From a virus: a stretch of 25,229 bases of DNA. Each line of letters opens with the position of its first letter. Position 1 is the stretch's first letter. Positions 9,601-18,200 of this stretch are shown here, in pieces. Made by a program: the position numbers and the translations under genes. Location: positions 1 through 25,229 of IMG/VR virus record IMGVR_UViG_3300025282_000221; one strand, given 5' to 3'. A model generated the notes under the pieces. That model did no database searches. It was not told the DNA's origin and saw only the letters and a program-made list of their open reading frames with translations.

Positions 9601-9847
9601 TATCCACAACCTCAAAAAGACTAATAACATCCTTTATCGCATCTGCATCAGCTCCCGTAGCCTGTGATGCTGCTTTTTCTAAAATTAGATTATGCCCTCT
9701 ATCAGACAATCCTACTCCACCATCATATAGTTTAATTAAGTTATCCGCTTCGCCTTCTCTTGCAACTCTATTATCTAAAGTCTGTAGACGCATACGTGCT
9801 TGATTTGCTGCATCTTCTAGTTCTTCTTTAGTATAAGTATAACTCAT
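6689..9847 (-). CDS. Large virion-associated protein, 1052 aa, unrecognised (candidate ejection or core protein)
   Basis: I do not recognise this protein. It starts at ATG 9847 behind AAGGAGTT, and its stop TAA is the first part of the next gene's ribosome binding site. It has no signal peptide and no clear membrane segment. The N-terminal third is strongly acidic. A charged Glu/Arg-rich stretch at about 245-320 looks like coiled coil. The rest appears mainly helical with scattered Trp. The last about 25 residues turn basic and Pro/Lys-rich. Its size and position, between a gp14-like block and the giant polymerase protein, match the place of T7 gp15 (747 aa) and gp16 (1318 aa), so an internal core or DNA-ejection role is the best inference. 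I looked for the lytic transglycosylase signature of T7 gp16 and did not find it. Confidence 0.9.
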   Translation of the reverse strand: MSYTYTKEELEDAANQARMRLQTLDNRVAREGEADNLIKLYDGGVGLSDRGHNLILEKAASQATGADADAIKDVISLFEVVDMGNGQHSMPGMEDPEVMGALEEGYQQLGEEAPRVIEPPNKKIPYPEVTEEMKEELLDEIANYTGLEQQEIRKTHLISSFDKAMGAEERGHIAYELVQDYGWDIQDFEANGLPYKDLAPEIFRDMSSFIPDPNVMTEGEFPSDFPEGMTVSLLPEEEGFDPDIPLEEQLSRQMENIDEAEEAGEITEEEANEERLELEERQRRFDIMRRLQEDPIYSRVSQYSEEERKRRIVYLDNKIKAYENRDITAGITRQNVMWATVKNFNEWHGTDYTSHQQLVSDFINDRMTLEQENHFLEFERVGNSLIDRSNSSSSLNNDMMSIDDASSKANSGWTHTTNDNYFNKIIEGDQIAYTAAQNPNFTGIQTQRDSFRGAYIDYLSGLENELGQAGISMEGIPIPRSWEEFESILASGNYSNFSNAYMERFIGITYGEHLIHWESGGEPPRAFRNKLQIAMGIMQRLDEAEEEEDPTKQSQVEGAFNFLMGIAVGGRKRNDENVLGDVLRREGVSGELATMLELLFPVMGEEWGPGLSQASARSYANWIDNHQKEFYSLLLGVTRLSSVSDIDKVLHSTQSNAIQDLNLSMAWKIKGDYDPLDIEIPKFGTERQERIEALGATSLDEFVITMRSIGAIDPSLTWEETREELLRGIEGYLRLRLEDGTTESWIPKNITEEDAKLSYALRLLGKEEMVRNAFTSATIAAALWNQERGGGMNINNIMSLTDIMLHHRGITFMPGDWIESRKELDVILAPYTPTFDGTGWVGGTADNPDSGVATFDRWNKLPSYMNNGALQMTKDKIRTVLRRNFPEKGTFTDTMNRGDIDSMISFVLRNEIDPEKTMIDYHAECVEYLSQTWKSGNGIGNKFMIEKFQDWYSPQALGKRDQGLYMAFAPDTDPIDPSVIAGHRGNPRFVTSMSSRVIDDPGNFFLRAKGKRALGRTWIINDWTLADEDLKGVIVQPKKRKPYPHKYLIPGY

Positions 9848-9856
9848 TATAACTCC

Positions 9857-11149
9857 TTATTGCCACCGTGTTGGTTGTCCTGTACCCATTGGGGTTGATT
9901 GTCCATGAATTCCGCCCAATGTAGGTTCTAGTGAAGGCTCTGATGAAGGCATCTGCTCTACAGCCCACGCCAAAGGATCAATTACCATACCTACCGCTAC
10001 ATCTTTTATACTCTTAGGAATCTCTTTTATAAATAAGAGTCTATCTTTTGGTGATATTCCCGTTACGGCTCCTACATACCACATTAAATCTTTCGCCTTC
10101 ATATTCTTTAGAGTAAGCTCTACACCCTCTTCACCACCCGCAAGCATAGTTCCAGCTCCTATCATAAACTCTTTTAACCAAGGTCCTTCCCAGCCCTCTG
10201 TAAGATCTCTTGGATCAGCTTCTGAAAAGGTTCGTAATATATGAACCATATCAAGGATAGCAAGAACCCCTGCCCCAGGACGGGCAAATCTAGCTTTCAT
10301 AGATGCTTTACCAAACTGTTTTTTGGCTGCGTCTAATCTTACATTCATCCTACGTAATCTTTCAGTATCTATAATATCCCTTTTACTTGTACTGGCTCGG
10401 ACTTCTCTTGCAAGCCTGTCGAAACTTATATCTTCCATCATAGGTTTCTGGGCTAGATCTACCTGATGTTTTGCCATAATATCTTCTATCTTGCGATTAG
10501 TATAATCCCCAGAATTTATCTTAGCTTCTTGTATTGAATCTCTAGCCGCGGTCTCAATTTCTGCTGTTTTTCTCATTCTGTCTCTAGTTTCGAAATGAGC
10601 CTCAGAAGTAGTAAGTTCTCCACGCTTTATAGCAAAGTCATCTTGCCATCTCTGCTCCCTTAGAACTTGAAATTTTGTATCTCTTACCCACTGCAGACTC
10701 TTACCTGTACGATTTGCCAACTCTACATCAGACAAATTCATATTGTTTCTTACTGTTTCATAGGAGGATAGAAATATGGGAGTAGCATTGCGTGACCAAT
10801 TCTTCTCTGTATTATATAGACCAGCTGCTAGACCAGTTCCAACTACTCCTAGACCAATAAGCTCCAGAAAGTGTCTATTAGCTATACCCATCTCTTCTTC
10901 TTCTTGTACCATCTCTTCGTCACTAGATAGTTCTACTAGAGGAGAAATATCCTGAGGTGTACTTTCTCTAGGGTTTTGTTGTCCAAGTGTTTCTATAAAA
11001 GAAACTAGCTTTGTTGGATTAGCTCTCCAGAAATCTATTCCGAATTTTTCAAGTATAGGATTATTTTTTATAGGTTCTTTTATTAGTGAAGGAGTATCTT
11101 CAATAGGGTCTTTTATTAGTGAAGGAGTATCTTCGATTGGATCAATCAT
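9857..11149 (-). CDS. Putative internal virion protein, 430 aa, with N-terminal 11-residue repeat and a hydrophobic segment
   Basis: The family is not recognised. The ATG at 11149 overlaps the end of the previous gene by 8 bases, which suggests coupled translation. The N-terminus carries two copies of an 11-residue unit (PIEDTPSLIK plus one residue). A hydrophobic Gly-rich segment at about 91-111 (LIGLGVVGTGLAAG core) could insert in a membrane. The middle (about 140-290) is charged and helical. A second Gly/Ala patch lies near 330-340 (MIGAGTMLAGG). The last about 25 residues are Pro/Ser/Gly-rich. The TAA stop is fused to the next gene's ribosome binding site. Its place among the internal virion genes suggests a small ejection or core component; that is inference only. 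Confidence 0.9.
   Translation of the reverse strand: MIDPIEDTPSLIKDPIEDTPSLIKEPIKNNPILEKFGIDFWRANPTKLVSFIETLGQQNPRESTPQDISPLVELSSDEEMVQEEEEMGIANRHFLELIGLGVVGTGLAAGLYNTEKNWSRNATPIFLSSYETVRNNMNLSDVELANRTGKSLQWVRDTKFQVLREQRWQDDFAIKRGELTTSEAHFETRDRMRKTAEIETAARDSIQEAKINSGDYTNRKIEDIMAKHQVDLAQKPMMEDISFDRLAREVRASTSKRDIIDTERLRRMNVRLDAAKKQFGKASMKARFARPGAGVLAILDMVHILRTFSEADPRDLTEGWEGPWLKEFMIGAGTMLAGGEEGVELTLKNMKAKDLMWYVGAVTGISPKDRLLFIKEIPKSIKDVAVGMVIDPLAWAVEQMPSSEPSLEPTLGGIHGQSTPMGTGQPTRWQ
11076..11141 (-). repeat. Tandem 33-bp repeat (two copies) inside the 430-aa gene
   Basis: Two adjacent 33-base copies, 11076-11108 and 11109-11141, share the first 25 bases exactly (beginning tcttttattagtgaagg on the plus strand) and differ at a few bases at the end of the unit. 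The period is a multiple of three, so the frame is kept and the protein gains an 11-residue repeat right after its start. Confidence 0.93.
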
Positions 11150-11642
11150 CTTCTATATACCTCTCTACTTGAGATCCTTCTAGGGATGCTCCCTTTTCTG
11201 CTCTATCTAGGTATGCACTTCCTCTATCAAAATAAGAATCAACAGTTTCTTGCCACTCACCTTTCCCCATAGATATCTCAGTATCTTGAAGACCCAGTGC
11301 ATCTCTTTCCATAAGATCATCAGCTTGTTTCCAGAATCTCTCATTCTCTGCATGATCGTATGTTTTTTGTATTTGATCATTCATCCTTTTATTCGTCTCC
11401 GTCTTTTTCTTTTTCTTATACATAACCAAACTCACATCTTCCACAGCCCCACCAATAGCTTTCCAAGTTTGTGTAACCATTATAGCTAGAGTATTATCTA
11501 ATCCTCCTACAGTTCCTCTATGGATCTGAGCAGGAGCATTTCTGTTAGCTCTTCTGAATCGTGGATCAGTAGCTGCAAAAGTAGGAGAACCTATCTCTAC
11601 GGTAGGATCTACTACTTGTACTGGTTTGTTTTGTTTAGCCAT
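11142..11642 (-). CDS. Small putative virion protein, 166 aa, unrecognised
   Basis: No family is recognised. The ATG at 11642 shares its first base with the TAA stop of the preceding gene (TAATG), a tight translational coupling, with GAGGAA upstream as ribosome binding site. The protein is hydrophilic: a basic, Pro-containing N-terminus, a Lys-rich cluster (YKKKKKTETNK, about 74-84), then an acidic, aromatic-containing helical C-terminal half. There is no signal peptide or membrane segment. It overlaps the next gene by 8 bases. The position between a gp14-like gene and the large core proteins suggests a minor internal virion or adaptor role, which is inference. Confidence 0.88.
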   Translation of the reverse strand: MAKQNKPVQVVDPTVEIGSPTFAATDPRFRRANRNAPAQIHRGTVGGLDNTLAIMVTQTWKAIGGAVEDVSLVMYKKKKKTETNKRMNDQIQKTYDHAENERFWKQADDLMERDALGLQDTEISMGKGEWQETVDSYFDRGSAYLDRAEKGASLEGSQVERYIEDD

Positions 11643-12643
11643 TATAGTGTTCCTCTCTTACTAAATAAGTCAACTATTTCTCCCAAAAGTTTACCACCCT
11701 TCTTTAGAATATCTTCTGTAGCTACTTCGTTTTCTAATGCTAGAGACCTGAAACCTTTTTGTATTACTTCAGAAAAGGGCTCATCTTTTATCTGAGCTTT
11801 ATTTACAATTACTCTTGCTGCTTCTTCTCTTCCAATAAGTCCACTCTGGAGTCCAATAAAAGCATCGTTAATACTTTCATTACGTTGCTCTACTAGTTTC
11901 TTTCTAGAGTGCTCTACAACGGGGCTAATAAAAGACATCATAATATCTGAGCCTTCCATATTAACATGATATTGTTCATTCTTATTAGGAGTACTTCTCT
12001 CTAATTCTGGATGATCCGAGAGTCCCTCATTTAGATTGATTGCAGATAACCACTCACCTGTAGGTGTGTTTATTCCTATCCTACCATTATCATCTATACC
12101 CATAAATTCCCACTTATCATTACGTTCGATAGTCATTATATCTTCTAGGTGCTGTGTTTTAGGAACCATAGGATCTAGATACATATCCTCTTTTTTAAAG
12201 AACTCAAGTGCTCGTTGTTTTAGATTTGTTTTGTAACCCAGTGTTGCTGTGTGCATTGTATCTGCAGTAGCAAATTGATCTAAAGCTTCTAGAGTAGGAG
12301 CAAAGTGATCCTTAACCTCATTACTCCACGTAGTACTTCCATCCCGAAGAAACGAAAGTTTCTCAAGAGGATCAGAGATACCTATTAAGGTTTGGTCAAT
12401 ATCTTTTATCAATGCAGTCGTTGTTTGTTCTGGTGTCAGTGGAGATATTTTACCCAGTATTTTCCAATACTCTTCTCTATTATTTTCTGTAATAGTAAAA
12501 GTAACATCATTTAAGAAATCTCTATAAAGATCATCACCATCATACTTCGAGATGTAATCTCTAGCTTTCTCTAGTTGAGCATCGCTATATTCTTTCTGTA
12601 CGATCTCACCTATCTCTGGTTTCTTTAAAAAATCTAATGACAT
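11642..12643 (-). CDS. Putative internal virion protein, 333 aa, unrecognised
   Basis: No family is recognised. The longest frame could begin with a TTG at 12673, but nothing like a ribosome binding site precedes that codon, whereas ATG 12643 (MSLDFLKK) has AAAGGGA about seven bases upstream, so I choose 12643. The protein is soluble, acidic and mostly helical, with a short beta-rich middle part (about 175-210, around MGIDDNGRIG). No transmembrane segment or catalytic motif stands out. It lies directly after the gp14-like gene and ends on the ATG of the 166-aa gene. T7 has no obvious counterpart of this size at this place. A core or ejection role is inferred from the neighbours. Confidence 0.88.
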   Translation of the reverse strand: MSLDFLKKPEIGEIVQKEYSDAQLEKARDYISKYDGDDLYRDFLNDVTFTITENNREEYWKILGKISPLTPEQTTTALIKDIDQTLIGISDPLEKLSFLRDGSTTWSNEVKDHFAPTLEALDQFATADTMHTATLGYKTNLKQRALEFFKKEDMYLDPMVPKTQHLEDIMTIERNDKWEFMGIDDNGRIGINTPTGEWLSAINLNEGLSDHPELERSTPNKNEQYHVNMEGSDIMMSFISPVVEHSRKKLVEQRNESINDAFIGLQSGLIGREEAARVIVNKAQIKDEPFSEVIQKGFRSLALENEVATEDILKKGGKLLGEIVDLFSKRGTL

Positions 12644-12682
12644 ATAGTTTCCCTTTCTACCTGTAAAACCCAACTATCGGGC

Positions 12683-13294
12683 TTATGCTTTAGCTGCTGC
12701 TCCTGCTACACTAGAAACACCGCCAGCTATACCTTGTATTAGAGCCATCTTATAAGCATCGCTAGGACTTGCTCCAACATAAGCACCAGGTCTAAACTGT
12801 GCAGCAGGAGTAAAGCCAAAGTCTCTTGTAGCTAGTGTTTGTTGATAGGCTTGTTCTCGCATTCGTCCCTTAAGTGTTTCGTTTACGTTCATATTCTCTC
12901 TTGCTTTATAGTAGTTCTGCATAGAACTACGAAGTAAGGCTCTAGCTGTAGCTGATTTTGCTCCTACTCTAGATACAAGTTCTCCTCTAAGATTGCCATA
13001 AGCCTGTCTCATACCTTTTGATAGCTCAGACGCTGCATTCTGATGTCTAAGATTATCCCAGAACTTAGTCTTTTCGCGTACAGATAATGCTTCTCTTGCT
13101 ATAGCTTTATTGGTTGCCCACCTTTCAGCATGATTAAGAGTATCAAACCAAGCAGCATTGGCAGCAGTTTCTGCACGAGTTATCTCTTGCATTCTCCAGT
13201 TTTCGCGATCTATCATCGCCTTAACTCTAGCCTGTTGAGCTCCTGCGAAAGCTTGAAGGAGGACACTACCTCCCATTACATATAATGCTGGCAT
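12683..13294 (-). CDS. gp14-like internal virion protein
   Basis: A 203-aa protein with a start at ATG 13294 behind a strong AGGAGG site. A short hydrophobic N-terminus (MPALYVMGGSVLLQAF) is followed by a long, Ala/Arg/Gln/Asn-rich helical body and a Gly/Ala/Ser-rich C-terminal tail. T7 gp14 (196 aa) has the same size and build: small residues and hydrophobic N-terminus, helical Ala/Gln-rich body, Ala/Ser/Gly-rich end. Gp14 is a core protein that is ejected first and forms the outer-membrane part of the DNA channel. The match is by architecture and gene context, not by a signature motif. It directly follows the large terminase and opens the internal-protein block. Confidence 0.72.
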   Translation of the reverse strand: MPALYVMGGSVLLQAFAGAQQARVKAMIDRENWRMQEITRAETAANAAWFDTLNHAERWATNKAIAREALSVREKTKFWDNLRHQNAASELSKGMRQAYGNLRGELVSRVGAKSATARALLRSSMQNYYKARENMNVNETLKGRMREQAYQQTLATRDFGFTPAAQFRPGAYVGASPSDAYKMALIQGIAGGVSSVAGAAAKA

Positions 13295-13313
13295 ATTTCT
13301 ATCCTCCTATACA

Positions 13314-14990
13314 TTACCATCGTCTTGAATTTACTTCCCATACACTTCTAGGACCACTAGGTATTCCTCTATTTATAATAGCTCCTGAAACCTTATCCCC
13401 AAAACATCCTAGTACCCTATTATCTGACAGCCACTCCTTAACTATCCTATCTTTTTCTTCTTCCTTATTCTTAGCAATAACCGTATCTACATCTAGGTGT
13501 AGTATATCATACCAATGTTTTACTGCTGCCGCAAGTACGTCTACCCTGTCATCTCTAGCCAATGCTCCTCGGGCATCATACAGCCGTGTGAGCTGTTTCT
13601 GATTCTCTTCGACTGATATAGCCTTTCTGTCAAAGACCAGCCTGTGCTGAGCCATGACGGGCTCTATAGCGTCTAGCATTCTCGCTTCCTTCCGACCCAT
13701 TACACGATACTCCTCGATGCCTAAGGATGATCCACATACCTCTACAGCTACAGGAGCTAAGAGTTGGCAGAACATGGCATCACCGAAGTTACTCTCTACA
13801 TACAGAGATTTAATCTCGTAGCTACGGGCTAGCTTAGCTATCTGCATCAACGTAGCCTTATCGTAGCCACCGCTGTAGCCTAGTAATTCATGTATGAATA
13901 TATATCCATTAGCAAAGGATGAGATACAGACTCCTGTTTCATCTCTACCCCTACCTGAGGGGTCTATAAACATCACGGTCTGTAGATAATCTGTAAAAGT
14001 ATCTGAGATCCACATGGGTTCGTATACCATATCTCCCGCCATCCCAAAGGAGGGAACTTTCTTCATTGGCATAGAGTTAGCCCATACTATTTTTTCTGGA
14101 CAGATGTCTTTGTTTACATCTATTACGATTAAATCTGATAATCGAAGAGGATATTTCTCTGCGTCTGCTAGAGAAGTATCTAGTTTATAGTGTAGAGCAA
14201 ATAACCTGGGACCAATCTTAGCCTTACGATCTAGTAATACATCTAAAGGGAATCGTTCTGGTTGTGTGGGATCTCCTGCTTCACCGCCTATTTCCCATAC
14301 CCATTTATTGATATCTTCACATTCTGCTGCATTACTCTTGTCTGGGATTACAGAAGGAAACTTTGTAACTGGGTATCCTTCCTTTAGTTGGTTATAGATA
14401 GAGTCTCTAATCTGAGGGGTTCCTAGAAAGATCACTCTTCCACCTACGTTTCTAATTTGCTCAAACTCAGACACCTTATTAAGAAGCCTATCTCTTGCAC
14501 TTGTTGTTTCACAGTTACCTTCGATCTCTACATCGTCTGCTATCACATACTCTGCATGGCTTCCTGTTAATTGACTTGAGATACCTCTAGCAAAGCATGA
14601 CTTATCTTGCCCTGTCTTTGAACGGCACTCTACATTAAAACCAAAAGCATTATCTGTAGTATTATCGCCTGGTTTTAGGTGCTGGCAATAAGGTACTAGG
14701 TCTAGAATCTTACGGGTCATGCTAATAAATTCAGCTGCTTTATTACTTGTAGCAGAGACAACCATGATTGTTGTATTAGGATCTTTAAGTAGAAACCAAG
14801 ATGCGAGACAAGCTGTGATTACAGACTTACCGAAACCACGACCTGCCTGTAATTGGATGTCTCCATCATCACTTGTAAGAGCATCTGCCATTGCATATTG
14901 TGCAGGAGTAGGTTCACCAATTCCTAAGTATTTGAAACATCCCCAGAGGTGGTTCCTAAAGTCCTCTAGCATTTCTTGAGGTATATTCAC
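13314..14990 (-). CDS. terL: Terminase large subunit (DNA packaging motor, T7 gp19-type)
   Basis: A 558-aa protein that pumps DNA into the procapsid and cuts the concatemer. The ATPase part shows a Walker A-like G50-R-G-F-G-K-S56, a Walker B YVIADDVE at 148-155 and a coupling motif LGTP at 189-192. The nuclease part has a RuvC-type acidic triad: FIDPSG (D343), YVES (E399) and DDRVDVLAAA (D481/D484). Length and motif order fit T7 gp19 (586 aa). The start is a GTG at 14990 that overlaps the small terminase stop (GTGA, 4 bases), a usual coupled arrangement; the next ATG, at codon 7, has a weaker upstream site. Unlike T7, the gene precedes the internal virion genes instead of ending the late region. 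Confidence 0.97.
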   Translation of the reverse strand: MNIPQEMLEDFRNHLWGCFKYLGIGEPTPAQYAMADALTSDDGDIQLQAGRGFGKSVITACLASWFLLKDPNTTIMVVSATSNKAAEFISMTRKILDLVPYCQHLKPGDNTTDNAFGFNVECRSKTGQDKSCFARGISSQLTGSHAEYVIADDVEIEGNCETTSARDRLLNKVSEFEQIRNVGGRVIFLGTPQIRDSIYNQLKEGYPVTKFPSVIPDKSNAAECEDINKWVWEIGGEAGDPTQPERFPLDVLLDRKAKIGPRLFALHYKLDTSLADAEKYPLRLSDLIVIDVNKDICPEKIVWANSMPMKKVPSFGMAGDMVYEPMWISDTFTDYLQTVMFIDPSGRGRDETGVCISSFANGYIFIHELLGYSGGYDKATLMQIAKLARSYEIKSLYVESNFGDAMFCQLLAPVAVEVCGSSLGIEEYRVMGRKEARMLDAIEPVMAQHRLVFDRKAISVEENQKQLTRLYDARGALARDDRVDVLAAAVKHWYDILHLDVDTVIAKNKEEEKDRIVKEWLSDNRVLGCFGDKVSGAIINRGIPSGPRSVWEVNSRRW

Positions 14991-15208
14991 GAAGCTTCTT
15001 TTCGAAATGGTATGCTATCTCTAAACCTATCCTCTAATATAGTCAGGGTTTCATTAGGTATAGAGTCAAGTTGATCTCTATTATCCGTAATAATGCCACG
15101 AACTACTTGATACAATCCTGGTGTACACTTAGAAGAATCATCTAAATCTTCAAGCATTCTTTCTATAAGAATATTTTGTAATCTTTCTATTCGTTGTTTC
15201 TTATTCAC
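14987..15208 (-). CDS. terS: Terminase small subunit (T7 gp18-type)
   Basis: A 73-aa protein immediately upstream of, and overlapping, the large terminase. The central part, MLEDLDDSSKCTPGLYQ, lines up with T7 gp18 MLADLSDHERRSPQLYN, and the following helix also fits. T7 gp18 is 89 aa. The small subunit recognises concatemer DNA and hands it to the motor. The start is GTG at 15208 with TAGGAG six bases upstream; the fibre gene's TAA stop lies immediately before that site. There is no in-frame ATG that would keep the N-terminal helix. Confidence 0.85.
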   Translation of the reverse strand: MNKKQRIERLQNILIERMLEDLDDSSKCTPGLYQVVRGIITDNRDQLDSIPNETLTILEDRFRDSIPFRKEAS

Positions 15209-15220
15209 TGTTAACTCCTA

Positions 15221-18200
15221 TTATAGCGTAGCTATATTATGCTCAAATATATTATTTATACCATCCAAGAATCTCGTTTTGTTATGTAGTTCAGTAGATC
15301 CTACTCGCCGCCAAACATTATTCATAATAGCGGTATTTTTACAAATAGAAACATTAGTTTCAAGATCTGCATTATCCAGATACATTGGATATGGTCCTCC
15401 ATATATCATGTTATTAGTAATAAGTGCATTTTGGATTACTTCACCATAATCTGTAGCTCCACCAAGACGAATATTATACATATTATAAGCTCCATCATAG
15501 CAGCTTATATTATTTCCGCTTATAAGCAGATTAGTAATAGTAGCAGGACCGCTTCCACCATAAAGAGAAACATATATACCAGCATTTGCAGCAGCCCCTG
15601 CATTTCTAAGGTTCCCATTCGTTGGATGCTCCCAACCAATATAGTTATCAAGGTAAGCTGTTCTTGGTGTATTTACTATTGTATTATTACTAAAAGTTAA
15701 ACCCTCAACCTTAGTAACAGTACCACTAGTTATTACACTATACGTGATTCCAGTATGCCACGTACTTACATCATTGTTACTTATATCTGTACCTTGCACA
15801 GTAGATGAAGTAGTAGTACTTCCTCCACCCTCTCTTACTTGTATACCAGTATGCCACGTATCTCGAACTGTATTATTACTAACTATGGGTCCATTTACTA
15901 CGTTATTCCCACTTAAAAATCCTTGTCCTCGGTTTAGCACATCTATTCCATCGTACACTATAGGAAGAGCTTTACCAACCCAATCAGAGTTTACTACATC
16001 TCCCAATGCATAATCATGACCCCCGTCTTTAGCAGTTCCTGTTCCTAATGAGTTATAGGCACCCTCTACTGCGGGTACCTTTTTACCATATATTCTATTA
16101 CCCTCTACACGTATATTAGCACCCCATAGTTTTATTCCATACCATGTTCCAGAGGTACTAGAGTTCCTATAGTTGTGAAGAGTAGGGCTTATTGTTCCTA
16201 GCTGAATATCATTATCTATAACCGTAATATTAGTGATTATATCAGAGTCAGTCCTTATTGCTGCGCCAACATCTCTAAACTTGCAGCCTGAAATTAGTAT
16301 ATCACTACTAGATTGTCTTATAGTAGATGCAACAGTGTAGTAATCAAACTTAATAGCATTCCTACACCCAATAAAAGTACAGTCTTTTATAGTAATATTT
16401 CTAGAGGTAGTTACAACTATACCATCAGCAACAACATTTCTACTTTTACCTACATTTCTAAACGTACAGTTTTCAAAAGTTACATCATTGCACCAGTATA
16501 GTGGTACTGCCTCACTCCAATTATTGAATGTGCAGTTTTTAAATGTTAATCCGTTCATATATCTGAATCTACATGCATAATTCTCTTGTATAGAAAGAAA
16601 ACCTAAAGATCCCCCATCTGCTGCTGCAGAAGAAAACTCAGGAGTATTCCAGCCACCTGCTCCGTCATCTCTTCCTTGTAGACCATCAACCCATTCACCA
16701 CCATCACCAAATCCCATCTGAGTTCTAATGACATTTGGAGGATCGGCTGGATGAATAAATCCATATGAGACACCATTAATATCTGTATGGTATCTTGGAG
16801 TAAATGCTGCAGTTGCATTATCTACAATATCTATTCCATCCATCCGCATAACAAATAATTGTCCTACTGGAAGATTATGATTCTCTGGTAAAGTAACTTT
16901 GAAGTATCCATGAGTACCGCTACTAGCATTGATTCCAACAATTGGATCCGTTCCTAGTTTCCAAGCTCTGCCTACTGTATTGTTAAAAGTAACATTCTCA
17001 AACGTAACGTTCTCACACTTAGGAGTTATCCCTCCCGTAAAATGAGTATATGTGAAGCCAGATACTACAAATGTACCTGTATTTTCACTTACATCAACAT
17101 TATCTACCAAAGAACCTTTGATCTTTGTATTGCCATTCTCTCCTAAATGGGAAGCACTAGCGCCGTTTCTTTGTGTTAAAGTTAGAGTACCAGTACTAGC
17201 TGCAGCTAGCATCCATTTAGTAAGTTCATCGTTATTATTTATAGCATGTGCTATATTAGCTGCATAATCTGTACCGCTATCATCATGGTCCCATACAATT
17301 GGATCAGCTTCGGTTCCATCACCGTCTGCATATGCAGAACCAGCTTTTAAATGCCACTCTTTTTGATCTGCTGTAGTTAGAATTAATGTTTTATCTTCAG
17401 CATTGTCAAGATCTGCAGTAACACTTCCTCCTGCACCAAAAGCAAGACTTGCTGTAGCCGTTGTAGGAACTGGATTATCGTCGGCAGCTGTGCTAGGTCT
17501 CAGTGTTTCTATTTCAATACCGTCTCTATCATAAGTATATAACAATGGATACTTTAGATATATCTTTTGGTAGTCAACCCTTGTTACTACGTTCATCTCA
17601 AACGTGGGATAAGTATATCCCGAAGAATAGTCTCTTTGATCTGAGGATAGTGGTGCTGCATTTATTTCTATAAGACTACCTGGAGGAAAGTTTTGGACAT
17701 CATCTACAGGGATTTCCGTGTCTCCTGCATTTATTACTGCACTTGTAGTAGTAGTAAGGGCATCTACCTTCGAAGATTCTTTAAGGTTCCAAGCTTCTAA
17801 AAGTCTCATTGCTGAGGTAGACGAATGTCCAAGGGAAAGAGTTCCGTTCTCTATTTTCATATCTCGCTTGCACGGGATAAACAGATTTTCAGATCTTAGT
17901 GTACTAGCAATACCATAGTTATTATTTGAAGCAGCATTAACTGCAGCCTGAACAAAGGCAGGAGTATGCCTTACATGACTACATAGATAGTTAGCTCCTT
18001 TTAGATCTAAAGTAGCCACAGTAGTGCTACTTGTATTTCCATTATGTCCAAATGTAGTGGAAACTAGGGCAGTATTAATTTCTGTACTATCATCACTACC
18101 TTCAGCGGCTGTCGCATGAGTAGAATCAACACTAGTACCATCTGCATCTGCACCATTTCCGGGAATAATAGCAAATGATGTAGAACCTTCGGATGATGCG

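Noticed and set aside
6689-9847. Lytic transglycosylase domain as in T7 gp16.
   Set aside because: No catalytic Glu-Ser with the following conserved Gly and Gln/Asn-Tyr pattern was found in the N-terminal part.
13285-13602. Plus-strand frame of 105 codons, and other plus-strand frames of 60-94 codons across the window.
   Set aside because: They lie opposite well-supported minus-strand genes, show no family features and lack upstream ribosome sites.
15744-15870. Two similar stretches (ccagtatgccacgta) as a DNA repeat element.
   Set aside because: They encode equivalent TWHTGI rungs of the beta-helix, so protein structure explains the similarity.
16603-16818. Minus-strand frame of 71 codons inside the fibre gene.
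   Set aside because: It is a shifted frame within a long, coherent beta-helix coding sequence.
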